Shown here piece by piece: positions 52,436 to 61,896 of a DNA stretch of 64,000 bases. Source of the DNA: Bacillus sp. 491mf (GTDB lineage: Bacteria > Bacillota > Bacilli > Bacillales > Bacillaceae_G); the NCBI RefSeq assembly GCF_900112415.1, contig NZ_FOLV01000014.1:1-64000 (forward strand), read 5' to 3'. The position numbers were made by a program, and so were the translations under genes. The notes below the pieces were generated by a model that was given only the letters and a program-made list of their open reading frames with translations, was not told the DNA's origin and ran no database searches. Within the stretch, counting starts at the first letter, position 1. Each line of letters begins with the position of its first letter.

Positions 52436-52449
52436 CAAACGTAAGTTCG
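52436..52449 (-). promoter_or_regulatory. LexA (SOS) box
   Basis: Read on the minus strand this is CGAACTTACGTTTG, matching the Gram-positive SOS box CGAAC-N4-GTTYG. Its position between divergent lexA and resolvase genes fits dual control. Confidence 0.8.
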
Positions 52450-52477
52450 AACGAAAGCTGGATTTGTGATACACTAA

Positions 52478-53167
<690 letters not shown>

Positions 53168-53212
53168 CTATTGTATGATAATAATCAGTTTGTAGTAGAA
53201 AGGGGATTCGAG

Positions 53213-53452
53213 ATGCTAAGTCACGAACTCATTGAACGCATTAATTTCTTAGCGAAAAAAGCTAAAGCAGAAGGTTTAACAGAAGAAGAGCAACGTGAGC
53301 GTCAATCGCTCCGTGAACAATATTTAAAAGGTTTTCGTCAAAATATGTTAAACGAATTGAAATCAATTAAAGTTGTTAACGAAGAAGGTAAAGACATTAC
53401 GCCGAAGAAGTTAAAAGAATTAAAAATACAAAATAATGCAAAATTAAATTAA
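53213..53452 (+). CDS. ynzC: DUF896 family protein YnzC
   Basis: 79-residue helical hairpin protein, with a family N-terminus [19 protein letters not shown] and [22 protein letters not shown] 53213 has AAAGGGG 7 bases upstream; the earlier in-frame TTG is unlikely. It is cotranscribed with yneB and probably SOS-inducible. Function unknown. Confidence 0.88.
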   Translation: MLSHELIERINFLAKKAKAEGLTEEEQRERQSLREQYLKGFRQNMLNELKSIKVVNEEGKDITPKKLKELKIQNNAKLN

Positions 53453-53478
53453 AAGATGGGCGCAGCCCATCTTTTTTT
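53452..53478 (+). terminator. Intrinsic terminator after ynzC
   Basis: AAGATGGGC pairs with GCCCATCTT around GCA/A and a T-run follows. Confidence 0.8.
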
Positions 53479-53497
53479 AGTTTGATAGGAAAATTTG

Positions 53498-55081
53498 TTA
53501 GGTGACAACTTTCCAATTATGATTCGTTGTCGCTTCGATTGTTTTTCGTTCTAATATGTAATTTGCAATGAGCTCAGACATATCAATTGGTATATCTTTT
53601 ATAATGGGCTTATTTTGATACATAGCATAATTTCCGCCACCGCTTGCCCGATAATTGTTCATGACAACTTCATACTCTTGATGCAAGTGAATAGAAGACC
53701 CCTCATATTGGAGGGAAACGACTCTTTCCCCTACTGGTTTTGAAATGTTTAATATGTATGAAATGCCTTCCCACATATCGTAATTATAATGCTGCGGTTT
53801 TGGTTCGATATATGCAGGGTTTACAATGATATTTCCATCTGTATCTAACGAGAAATATTCAGCAGTTAACTCAAGTGCCTCTTTTATATCTTTTCCTGTA
53901 ACACGAACAACTTTTAATGTATTTGGATAAATATAATTCGAAACAATATCTCTCATTGTAATCTGGTTTGGAAAGCCGGAAGATTCGTTATGAAACAGAC
54001 TTGTACATGAAATATCTACTCCGGATACATCTATCTGTACTTTATTTATAAATTCGATAAAGGCGCAATCTTGTAAGCGAGTTTGCATCGCATCGTGAAT
54101 CAACATATCACCAACAATGGAGCCAATAGGTTGGTCTAACCATTCTTGCGTTCGCTCTTCATATGTCGACACAAGTGAAAGCACCTTCTCATCTGCTGGA
54201 ATACCTTCAATAGGTAATAATTCAGAATGACATTCTTCAATCATCCACTGATTTTGATTCTTTGTTAAAGTGACATGGACTTTCCCTAATGAACGGCCAT
54301 TAGATCCAGTTTGTAGGACAGTTACACCATTTACTTTTGTATGAGCAATATAGCGATGTTGATGCCCCGTTAATAAAATATCAATTCCTTCAATTTCTTG
54401 ACACATTGCATATCCTTGATTTTCACCTGTTAAAATCTCTGTTGGTTCTCCGGTTTGTAAGTCACGTTCAAAACCGCCGTGGTAGGCTACAATGAGTAAA
54501 TGTGGTTGTTCATGCTCTTTAATATAGGAAACCCACTGCTTTGTTGTTTCGAGTGCATTTTCGAATATTACATCTTCAATATGATGAGGCTGTTCCCAAT
54601 TTGGAATGTAATGCGTTGTTACTCCTAAAACAGCAATTTTTATATCTGGATGTATATGTTTAATTATATATGGCTTTCCAAAGTAAGGTTCCCTTGTTTG
54701 TTTATTTATAATATTAGCGGCTAAATAAGGCATATTTGCATGAGCAACAGCTTTATTTAATACGTCCATTCCGTAGTTAAATTCATGATTTCCAATAATC
54801 GCTGCATCATAACCAATATGATTGGCGAGAATCGACATTGGATTTTCTTCATTCTGCATATATTTGGCGTAGTAATAAGTAAACGGAGTTCCTTGTATGA
54901 AATCACCGTTATCAATTACGAGAACATGATCATTCTGGATGCGTTCCTGTGCAATGCGCGTTGCGACCTTTGCTAGTCCTAGTTCTGCATTTTCGTTATT
55001 TTGATAGTGTATCGGGTAAACCGTACCATGAATATCACTCGTTAATAAAATATTTACATTTACAATGTTGTTTTGATTCAA
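53498..55081 (-). CDS. Bifunctional metallophosphoesterase/5'-nucleotidase
   Basis: Two-domain nucleotidase of the UshA/YfkN type. The N-terminal calcineurin-like domain has DIHG, NGDFIQG, GNHEFNYG and GHQHRY metal motifs; the C-terminal 5'-nucleotidase domain has NNYRASGGGNY near 490. 527 residues. No signal peptide, suggesting a cytosolic enzyme. TTG 55081 with AGAAGG 9 bases upstream is the likely start. The frame opens further up at 55126 without a good ribosome binding site. Substrate (2',3'-cyclic nucleotides or nucleoside monophosphates) is not resolved. Confidence 0.8.
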   Translation of the reverse strand: MNQNNIVNVNILLTSDIHGTVYPIHYQNNENAELGLAKVATRIAQERIQNDHVLVIDNGDFIQGTPFTYYYAKYMQNEENPMSILANHIGYDAAIIGNHEFNYGMDVLNKAVAHANMPYLAANIINKQTREPYFGKPYIIKHIHPDIKIAVLGVTTHYIPNWEQPHHIEDVIFENALETTKQWVSYIKEHEQPHLLIVAYHGGFERDLQTGEPTEILTGENQGYAMCQEIEGIDILLTGHQHRYIAHTKVNGVTVLQTGSNGRSLGKVHVTLTKNQNQWMIEECHSELLPIEGIPADEKVLSLVSTYEERTQEWLDQPIGSIVGDMLIHDAMQTRLQDCAFIEFINKVQIDVSGVDISCTSLFHNESSGFPNQITMRDIVSNYIYPNTLKVVRVTGKDIKEALELTAEYFSLDTDGNIIVNPAYIEPKPQHYNYDMWEGISYILNISKPVGERVVSLQYEGSSIHLHQEYEVVMNNYRASGGGNYAMYQNKPIIKDIPIDMSELIANYILERKTIEATTNHNWKVVT

Positions 55082-55206
55082 TGTTATCAACCTTCTTTTA
55101 TATAATCCTTCTGCAGGGAATATCACAGTTTGTTTTCATGTGTATTATCTACATTTGAAGTAAACATATATGCAACTGCGACTTTAGAAATTTTTATCTT
55201 TTCATG

Positions 55207-55237
55207 TTGACTCTCACGTTACGTTATACTTTATTGT
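55207..55237 (+). promoter_or_regulatory. MerR-type promoter with 19-base spacer
   Basis: TTGACT (55207-55212) and TATTGT (55232-55237) are separated by 19 bases containing the partial dyad ACGTTACGT. This is the long spacer typical of promoters twisted open by MerR proteins. Confidence 0.5.
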
Positions 55238-55260
55238 ATGAATTAAGGGAGGGAAAAACA

Positions 55261-55995
55261 ATGACAATGAAAGTAAAAGAAGTTGCAGATTTAGTTGGTA
55301 TTAGTGTGCGCACACTACATCATTATGATGAAATTGGGTTATTAGCCCCAGAGGAGACGACCGAATCTGGTTATCGCCTTTATTCCGATGATAATCTGGA
55401 GACGTTGCAACAAATTCTATTTTTTAAAGAACTTGGCTTCCCTTTAAAGAAAATTAAAGAAATTATCGATAATCCTTCATTTGATCGACAAGAGGCACTT
55501 GTTTTGCATCGTAAAATGTTGCTTGAGAAGCGCTCTAGATTAGACAAAGTGATTGCGACAATTGATAAGACGATTCAACACTCGAAAGGGGAAATTCAAA
55601 TGACAAACAAAGAAAAATTTGAGGGGTTTGATTTTAGTCAAAATCCGTATGAGCAAGAAGCGCGTGAAAGGTGGGGAAATGAAGCGGTTGATAAGGCTAA
55701 TAAAGCAGCGAGCAGTATGACGAAAGAGAAACAAGAAGAATATAATGCGATTTATAGAAAGCTTGCAACGCTTCGTAATGATTCACCTGAATCAGAACAG
55801 GCTCAAGAAGCAATTCAAGAATGGTATAACTATTTACAGAACTTTGGTCATTACTCATTGGATGCGTTTAAAGGTTTAGGACAAATGTATGTCGATGATG
55901 AACGATTTACAAAGAATATTGATCAATTCGGTGAAGGATTAGCGAAGTTTATGTGTGATGCGATGGCAGTGTATGCAGATCGTAATAAGAAGTAA
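55261..55995 (+). CDS. MerR-family regulator with TipAS-like ligand domain
   Basis: Residues 3-70 are a MerR HTH ([23 protein letters not shown], then [17 protein letters not shown]), followed by a dimerisation coiled coil (to about 120). The C-terminal helical domain, with an [12 protein letters not shown] end, resembles TipAS/Mta-type antibiotic-binding domains. 244 residues. ATG 55261 follows GGGAGGG. Probably autoregulated from the long-spacer promoter. Target genes unknown. Confidence 0.85.
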   Translation: MTMKVKEVADLVGISVRTLHHYDEIGLLAPEETTESGYRLYSDDNLETLQQILFFKELGFPLKKIKEIIDNPSFDRQEALVLHRKMLLEKRSRLDKVIATIDKTIQHSKGEIQMTNKEKFEGFDFSQNPYEQEARERWGNEAVDKANKAASSMTKEKQEEYNAIYRKLATLRNDSPESEQAQEAIQEWYNYLQNFGHYSLDAFKGLGQMYVDDERFTKNIDQFGEGLAKFMCDAMAVYADRNKK

Positions 55996-56013
55996 CATGT
56001 ACGCTTGTAATTG

Positions 56014-56053
56014 AAAAGGCTCTACTCTCCAAATGGAGAATAGAGCTTTTTCT
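56014..56053 (+). terminator. Intrinsic terminator after merR gene
   Basis: AAAAGGCTCTACTCTCC pairs with GGAGAATAGAGCTTTTT around AAAT. Confidence 0.85.
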
Positions 56054-56152
56054 GTGAAATACGTAAAAGTCGGACTGTGTAGTTGTGAGTTGTTTAAGCA
56101 TTTTATCTACTAAAAAGCGTTTTAGATTAGAGGGAATTGGTAACTGTGATGT

Positions 56153-56525
56153 AGCTAATATTCGTAAAGAACCTAATGTAAATGCACCTATTATGCGTCA
56201 AGCTACAAAAGGAGAAGGGCATACGTATTATGAATGGCATTATGACGGCTCTCATTTTTGGTACAAAGTATTAGAAGAAAATTGGTTACGTGATGATGTC
56301 GCTTCAATTAATAAAGATCGCAAGTCAACAGGTGTTGTATGGGTCAATGCAACTGATGTTAACTTGCGAAAAGGTGCAAGTACAGGTGACGCTGTTATCA
56401 ATAAAATTACCAAGCGTTCCGCTTATGATGTTCATTATCGTTATGAAAATTGGATTTATGTAACGGGTGAAGGTGTGGAAGGTTGGATGTATTTTGATGA
56501 GTCTTATGTAAATTGGTTGAGATAA
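56153..56525 (+). pseudogene. Endolysin SH3-domain remnant, second large copy
   Basis: Two bacterial SH3 domains ([17 protein letters not shown] and VNATDVNLRKGASTG, ending SYVNWLR) closely related to 2344-2897, here without the internal stop. The homologous part begins at about 56153. The upstream ORF sequence back to 56085 is unrelated, so the catalytic domain is missing. An open frame exists, but a start with ribosome binding site is not evident, so it is probably not expressed as a working lysin. Confidence 0.65.
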
Positions 56526-56547
56526 TAAAATAGTCAGCTCTAATTAA

Positions 56548-56594
56548 AGTGCACCTCCAATTGTTAGACTGTGTCTAGCAATTGGGATGCACTT
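56548..56594. repeat. Long imperfect inverted repeat, possible IS end
   Basis: About 22-base arms (AGTGCACCTCCAATTGTTAG and CTAGCAATTGGGATGCACT) surround a short loop, with no T-run. The sequence CAATTG-TAGAC with flanking GCAC blocks looks like the end region of some IS3-type elements. It is followed by GGTGACCCC at 56603-56611, the same motif that flanks the metalloprotease gene. Confidence 0.4.
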
Positions 56595-56617
56595 CAGTGT
56601 ACGGTGACCCCATTCAG

Positions 56618-57013
56618 CTACTTTTGCTTTACTTGTATGTCTAACGTTCCATCTTGACGAACAGATTTAATAACAATATCTATTGTACCTTTACCTTTAC
56701 CTTCAAAATAACCAAATATAACCACTTTTTGCATTTTTTTATTATTATCTTGATAATTTAAAGTTAAACTATTTTCTCCTACATCTTTTAAATAAATTTT
56801 AGTTTTATATTGTTTATTAGAATTAATAGTAGGTATTGTAATTTGTTTAGTTTTCCCACCATCAATAATTATAAGATTCTTAATATCTTGATCTGATTTG
56901 TTAGTAATTGTAATATCAAAACCATGATTAAAAAATACAAAATACAATATTCCTATAGTCGAGATAGTTAATACTACTAAAATCGTATAAAACCATTTGT
57001 TTTTTTTCATCAT
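56618..57013 (-). CDS. Hypothetical membrane-anchored protein, 131 residues
   Basis: One N-terminal membrane helix (about 8-28) and a beta-rich extracytoplasmic part (ITITNKSDQDIKNLIIIDGG). No recognised family. It lies just downstream of the DUF6973-like pseudogene on the same strand, so it may once have been its partner, for example an immunity-type protein (speculative). Start MMKK at 57013 has only a weak GAAAAGAG upstream. Confidence 0.55.
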   Translation of the reverse strand: MMKKNKWFYTILVVLTISTIGILYFVFFNHGFDITITNKSDQDIKNLIIIDGGKTKQITIPTINSNKQYKTKIYLKDVGENSLTLNYQDNNKKMQKVVIFGYFEGKGKGTIDIVIKSVRQDGTLDIQVKQK

Positions 57014-57057
57014 TTAAACTCTTTTCTTGTTTGTAATTTTAAAAGATAAAAAGGAAT

Positions 57058-57645
57058 TTAATACCAAATAGGTACTAAATCTCCATTTCCACCAAATACT
57101 CTAAAATAACCCCATCTTGCTAATTGTCTTAATTTATCATGGCCCTCACCAGCGTGTGCTCTTCCGACAGCATTATTGTGTAAATCCATCTTCTTATCAT
57201 TTCCGCTACTAGTTGATTCATGGGCAGTAGCGAATTCAGCAGCTATACCTTGTCCAAGTCGATGCGCCATGTGTTCGTTCCAGTGAGCATGTCTAAAAGC
57301 ATCTTGATGATCCCACAGACCGTCATCATGTGGATACATTTGTCTTGACATAGTTAATGCCCAATTCTTTGTTTCATTAACTGTAGGTACTGCCCATGGA
57401 TACTTCTTAACCAAGTATAGTTCTGCAAGTGTTAACTTTGGATAATAATAGCTGTACCTAACTTTAGAGCCATTACCATTTTCTTCAGATATTTCAAGTG
57501 CTTTATCAAAAATTTGTACAGTTTTATCCTCATCTGATTTTGTGGAATTATTGACATCTTCTATATAGTCTAATAATTGATTAACATCCCCTTTGATATT
57601 TCATACTTTCAAAAAAAATTTATATTCAGAATATACTTTTTTCAA
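57058..57645 (-). pseudogene. DUF6973-like protein with early in-frame stop
   Basis: The conserved part (GLWDHQDAFRHAHWNEHMAHRL, FATAHE, MDLHNNAVGR) matches a His/Asp/Glu-rich domain I recall as DUF6973, found in Firmicutes proteins and toxin-like contexts. The frame extends upstream past 57414 (KGDVNQLLDYIEDVNN... YYYPKLTLAELYL), but meets TGA at codon 14 counted from a TTG at 57645 that has GGGGG 7 bases upstream. The natural gene is therefore about 195 codons with a nonsense codon near its start. Reinitiation at TTG 57414 could still yield the conserved domain. Function unknown. Confidence 0.6.
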
Positions 57646-57707
57646 GTGAAATCCCCCTTTTTTGATAAAAAAGTATTTTTTTAGCAAAATATGAACAAAA
57701 ACTATTG

Positions 57708-57837
57708 ATTTGAATCAATTTATGTAAGGGAAATGACAAAAGAAGAGGTTGAAGCGTTTAGATACTTAGAAGATACCTTTTCACAAGATTTAATGAATAA
57801 AGTAGAAAGCTCTCTCATGTGAGAAGGGCTCTTTTTA
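57708..57837 (+). pseudogene. C-terminal fragment of a copy of the 743-1117 gene, with terminator
   Basis: The DNA from GAATCAATTTATGTAAGGG to the CTCTCATGTGAGAAGGGCT hairpin matches 1007-1130 almost base for base, including the terminator at 57806-57837. The first two thirds of the gene are absent. Confidence 0.8.
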
Positions 57838-58153
57838 TTATTTATTCATTTTATTCACCGCTTTATTCAATTGGCGTTCATTTGCTAAAGTAGCTTCATT
57901 TGTTGTTTTATCAACGCCACGGTAGTTGTATTTTGAGTTTTGCCAGAAGTCAAAAGCAAAATCCTTCATTGCTTTTTCTTTCGTATTTCTCTCAACTACT
58001 TGAGATTTAAAAATATTTGTAAGCATATACTCATGATTAGATAAGTCTTTAATATAGTTTTTATTCTTGTACTCTTTTATGATGTCATTTCCAAATGTTT
58101 TAACTTCATCGTCAGCTGGTTTATAATCATGTACATATCGATCGATTATGCCA
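57838..58153 (-). pseudogene. 5'-truncated fragment of an unrecognised gene
   Basis: About 104 codons are open (IDRYVHDYKPADDEVKTFGN to AVNKMNK). The frame hits a stop at about 58154 with no start codon before ATG 58026, and the break is immediately followed by the 81-bp repeat copy B. Polar and helical; no family recognised. The 62-residue ORF starting at 58026 is only part of the fragment. Confidence 0.45.
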
Positions 58154-58166
58154 ATTTATTTCACGT

Positions 58167-58247
58167 CATATACTCAAATTGCATATTTTTCGACTTGGTG
58201 TAGGAGATGACGATAAAAAGCTACTCCTATTTTTTTATACACATATG
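58167..58247 (+). repeat. 81-bp repeat with terminator hairpin, copy B
   Basis: Near-identical to 6967-7047, with compensating or tolerated changes in the hairpin (AGGAGATGACG.. against ..GCTACTCCT) and T7 following. It marks the edge of the fragment at 57838-58153. Confidence 0.75.
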
Positions 58248-58819
58248 TTATTAATAGAAGAAAACAAAATAGCATAGGATAAAGTCTAGTAGGGAATGAG
58301 ATTTTATCTACAATTTGTAAGTTACAGTTTGCGACGCGAAGGCACTTAATGCTTGTACATGATAGGGGTGGTATTAGAAAAGAAAATCGAATACTAAAAG
58401 AATTAGAACGATACGTAGATGTAACGGTTGTGTTGAAATCATCTGAATATTAGGTGTATTGAAAAACCTATAGAATTTCGTTGTGGTGGAGAAAATATTT
58501 GCATTATTTCAGGTGTAATGTTTAAAGATAATAATGGCTTACATGTAAGGATTATTTGCAGTAAAACATGATTTGTTTGTTAGAGTTTTTGTTATGCAGG
58601 ACATATTTTAATTTGACCACATTCTTTTAAAAAAACGTGAAAACCTAAAAAAGTATAGCAGATTGAAACCCTATACATTGTGGAAATTAGTACGTTTTTT
58701 GAACAAAATTCGAAAAAACATCAACATATTTGTCGATACATGTTGTATAATCTTGCAAGGAAAGATATCATATAGAGGTGTAAAACGTTAACTTTAATAT
58801 AAGCGAAGGGAAGAATAGC
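58248..58819. other. Intergenic region before transketolase
   Basis: Contains a likely pseudogene trace at 58352-58571: an open tail RKENRILKELERYVDVTVV, a stop, then after a frame change CIEKPIEFRCGGENICIISG and FKDNNGLHVRIIC, ending 58571. No family recognised. The tkt promoter is probably at 58745-58752 (TATAAT core in TGTTGTATAATC) without an obvious -35. Confidence 0.4.
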
Positions 58820-60820
58820 ATGACACATTCAATCGAACAACTTTCTATCAACACGATTCGCACATTATCCATTGATGCGATTGAAAAATCAAACTCTGGT
58901 CATCCAGGAATGCCAATGGGTGCAGCACCAATGGCGTATACATTATGGACGAAATTTATGAAACATAATCCAAAGAACCCAACGTGGTTTAACCGTGATC
59001 GTTTCGTATTATCTGCAGGTCATGGTTCAATGTTACTATATAGCTTACTGCATCTAGCTGGTTATGACGTAACAATCGATGATTTAAAGAGTTTCCGTCA
59101 ATGGGGAAGTAAAACACCAGGTCACCCTGAGTTCGGTCACACACCAGGTGTAGACGCAACAACAGGTCCACTTGGACAAGGTATTTCAACAGCTGTTGGT
59201 ATGGCGATGGCTGAAAGACATTTAGCGGCGAAATACAATCGTGATGAGTATAATGTTGTTGATCACTATACATACGCAATTTGCGGTGATGGAGACTTAA
59301 TGGAAGGCGTTTCTTCTGAAGCATCTTCATTAGCAGCTCATTTAGGATTAGGTCGTCTAGTTGTGCTATATGATTCTAATGATATTTCATTAGATGGCGA
59401 TTTAAATCGTTCTTTCTCTGAAAGTGTAGAAGATCGTTATAAAGCATACGGCTGGCAAGTAATCCGTGTTGAAGATGGAAACGATATCGAGGCAATTGCG
59501 AAAGCACTTGAAGAAGCAAAAGCTGACGAAAAACGTCCAACATTAATCGAAGTAAGAACAACAATCGGATTTGGTTCACCAAACAAATCTGGAAAATCAG
59601 CTTCACATGGTTCTCCGCTTGGCGTGGAAGAAACGAAGTTAACAAAAGAAGCATATACTTGGGGATATGAGCAAGACTTCCATGTACCAGAAGAAGTGTA
59701 TGAAAACTTCCGTAAAACAGTACAAGATGCTGGTGAATCAGCGCAAGCTGAATGGAATGAAATGCATGATGCGTATGTAAAAGCATACCCAGAATTAGCA
59801 TCTGAACTGCAAGCAGCAGTGAAAGGTCTTCTTCCAGAAGGTTGGGATAAGAACTTACCAAAATACGAAATCGGTTCAAAAACAGCAACTCGTTCATCTT
59901 CAGGACAAATTATTAATGCAATTGCTGAATCTGTACCATCATTCTTTGGTGGATCTGCAGACCTTGCTGGTTCTAACAAAACATATATGAACAAAGAAAA
60001 AGACTTCACAAGAGAAGACTATAGCGGTAAAAATATTTGGTACGGTGTACGTGAGTTCGCAATGGGTGCAGCAATGAACGGTATCGCACTTCACGGCGGT
60101 TTAAAAACTTATGGTGGTACGTTCTTCGTATTCTCTGACTACTTACGTCCAGCAATTCGTCTTGCTGCGTTAATGCAACTGCCGGTAACATATGTGTTCA
60201 CGCATGATAGTATCGCGGTTGGAGAAGATGGACCAACGCATGAGCCAGTTGAACAGCTTGCAGCGCTTCGTGCAATGCCAAATGTAGATGTTCTTCGTCC
60301 TGCTGATGGTAACGAGTCTGTTGCAGCTTGGAAACTAGCGTTAGAATCTACAAAAACACCGACTGCATTAATCTTAACTCGTCAAGACCTTCCAACATTA
60401 GAAGGTGCAATTGAAAATACGTATGAAAAAGTTGCTAAAGGTGCATATGTAATTTCTTCAAGTAAGAAAGAAACTGCTGATGTAATCTTACTTGCAGCTG
60501 GATCTGAAGTAAGCTTAGCAATTGAAGCACAAGCAGCATTAGCTAAAGATGGTGTTGATGCATCTGTTGTTAGCGTGCCGTCTATGGATCGCTTTGAAGC
60601 ACAATCAGCTGAATATAAAGAATCTGTATTACCAAAAGCAGTAACGAAACGTTTCGCAATTGAAATGGGTGCTTCTTTCGGATGGCATCGTTACGTTGGT
60701 CTTGAAGGAGATGTATTAGGTATCGATACATTCGGTGCTTCTGCTCCTGGTGAAAAGATTATGGAAGAATACGGATTCACTGTAGAAAACGTTGTTCGCA
60801 AAGTAAAAGAAATGCTATAA
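58820..60820 (+). CDS. tkt: Transketolase
   Basis: Thiamine diphosphate enzyme of the pentose phosphate pathway, moving two-carbon units between ketose and aldose phosphates. [16 protein letters not shown] near 30, [14 protein letters not shown] near 115, [13 protein letters not shown] (ThDP-binding GDG motif) near 155, and [14 protein letters not shown] near 470. 666 residues, full length. GAAGGGAAG precedes ATG 58820. Its position after the lexA-yneB-ynzC block matches Bacillus chromosomes, although a debris patch and two regulator genes now separate them. Confidence 0.95.
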   Translation: MTHSIEQLSINTIRTLSIDAIEKSNSGHPGMPMGAAPMAYTLWTKFMKHNPKNPTWFNRDRFVLSAGHGSMLLYSLLHLAGYDVTIDDLKSFRQWGSKTPGHPEFGHTPGVDATTGPLGQGISTAVGMAMAERHLAAKYNRDEYNVVDHYTYAICGDGDLMEGVSSEASSLAAHLGLGRLVVLYDSNDISLDGDLNRSFSESVEDRYKAYGWQVIRVEDGNDIEAIAKALEEAKADEKRPTLIEVRTTIGFGSPNKSGKSASHGSPLGVEETKLTKEAYTWGYEQDFHVPEEVYENFRKTVQDAGESAQAEWNEMHDAYVKAYPELASELQAAVKGLLPEGWDKNLPKYEIGSKTATRSSSGQIINAIAESVPSFFGGSADLAGSNKTYMNKEKDFTREDYSGKNIWYGVREFAMGAAMNGIALHGGLKTYGGTFFVFSDYLRPAIRLAALMQLPVTYVFTHDSIAVGEDGPTHEPVEQLAALRAMPNVDVLRPADGNESVAAWKLALESTKTPTALILTRQDLPTLEGAIENTYEKVAKGAYVISSSKKETADVILLAAGSEVSLAIEAQAALAKDGVDASVVSVPSMDRFEAQSAEYKESVLPKAVTKRFAIEMGASFGWHRYVGLEGDVLGIDTFGASAPGEKIMEEYGFTVENVVRKVKEML

Positions 60821-60830
60821 TGATTTTAGG

Positions 60831-60859
60831 AAAATCTCTCCGGCATGGAGGGATTTTTC
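60831..60859 (+). terminator. Intrinsic terminator after tkt
   Basis: AAAATCTCTCC pairs with GGAGGGATTTTT around GGCAT. Confidence 0.8.
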
Positions 60860-61026
60860 TATGTAAAAGAAAATATCCGTTATTTTTTGAGGTAGTAAAA
60901 CTTTATTGATGGAAGTTTGCTATATTCGACAGAAAAAGTTTTTTCTTTCTCCGCAGTCAGACAATCATTGCGTGTTTATTTCTATATAATGAAGGAAATA
61001 AAGTTGTCCAATGCGGGAGGGAAAGT

Positions 61027-61467
61027 ATGAGAGCGTATGAACTATACTTAATTCGAGAAGATATTACGAAGGCGTATTTCGGTCGTGAGTTTTTATTATT
61101 TGATTTGTTTGCTCGTTTTGCACAGTCTCGTTCCCTTTCAGAAAAGAAAGTGTTGTATAAACAAATGAAGTATATAACGTTGCCTTTACAAGTAATGAAA
61201 TTACATTATAAAATGGAACAAGCTCTGCGAACATATGGGACATACGAAAGAAATGGATATATGCACACGGTGTCTAATGAAAATGTGTACGGGGAAGTGC
61301 GTATTAAATCACAGCATATCCGAATGTATACTTCTGAAAATGTTGAGTTAGAAACTGCTATTTTTGAAGTGCTTAGAAAATGTGAAATGACATTTCTTGC
61401 GATGGATTATGAGAATAAGCAGTATGGATGGCTAAATCCTCTCAAACAAGCGCGTACTTATATATAA
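61027..61467 (+). CDS. sirA: Sporulation inhibitor of replication SirA
   Basis: SirA (YneE) binds DnaA domain I during sporulation to stop new rounds of replication. Recognised from YLIREDITKAYFGRE at the start, the EVLRKCEMTFLAMDYENKQYGWLNPLK end (read as two adjacent segments), and the position tkt-sirA-yneF as in B. subtilis. 146 residues. GGGAGGG precedes the ATG. The family diverges strongly, so context weighs in the call. No clear 0A box was identified upstream. Confidence 0.85.
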   Translation: MRAYELYLIREDITKAYFGREFLLFDLFARFAQSRSLSEKKVLYKQMKYITLPLQVMKLHYKMEQALRTYGTYERNGYMHTVSNENVYGEVRIKSQHIRMYTSENVELETAIFEVLRKCEMTFLAMDYENKQYGWLNPLKQARTYI

Positions 61468-61544
61468 AAATGTCGAATACAATCTTGTCTTATTGAAAAG
61501 GTTTTAGTACACTGTAAGGTAGACAACATGAAGGAGGAAAATAT

Positions 61545-61769
61545 ATGTCAACTTGGGTAATTGTTCTATTGAGCGTATTAGCAGGACTAGCTGCAGGCGT
61601 AGCGTTAGGATTTTTTATCGCACGCAAATATATGATGAACTATTTACAAAAAAATCCACCAATTAATGAACAAATGTTAAAAATGATGATGATGCAAATG
61701 GGACAAAAACCATCCCAAAAGAAAATCAATCAAATGATGAGCGCAATGAACAAACAACAACTGAAATAA
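61545..61769 (+). CDS. yneF: UPF0154 membrane protein YneF
   Basis: 74 residues, one N-terminal membrane helix (4-27, with Gly/Ala-rich [18 protein letters not shown]) and a Met/Gln/Lys-rich cytosolic tail ([21 protein letters not shown]). Essentially diagnostic for UPF0154. AAGGAGG precedes the ATG. Function unknown. Confidence 0.93.
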   Translation: MSTWVIVLLSVLAGLAAGVALGFFIARKYMMNYLQKNPPINEQMLKMMMMQMGQKPSQKKINQMMSAMNKQQLK

Positions 61770-61775
61770 GCGCTA

Positions 61776-61805
61776 GAAAGGGCACTCCAATTGGAGTGCC
61801 CTTTC
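61776..61805 (+). terminator. Intrinsic terminator after yneF
   Basis: AAAGGGCACTCCAA pairs perfectly with TTGGAGTGCCCTTT. Confidence 0.85.
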
Positions 61806-61896
61806 ATATTGTCTTTCTGAAGTGTTTTAAACTTTAAAAAATTCAGTATTTTTGATAAACTGAAAACACCGCTCATTTGGGATAGGAGGTATATCA

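Noticed and set aside
59376-60009. Long minus-strand ORFs opposite tkt
   Set aside because: Shadow frames of a highly codon-biased gene; no ribosome binding site and implausible composition.
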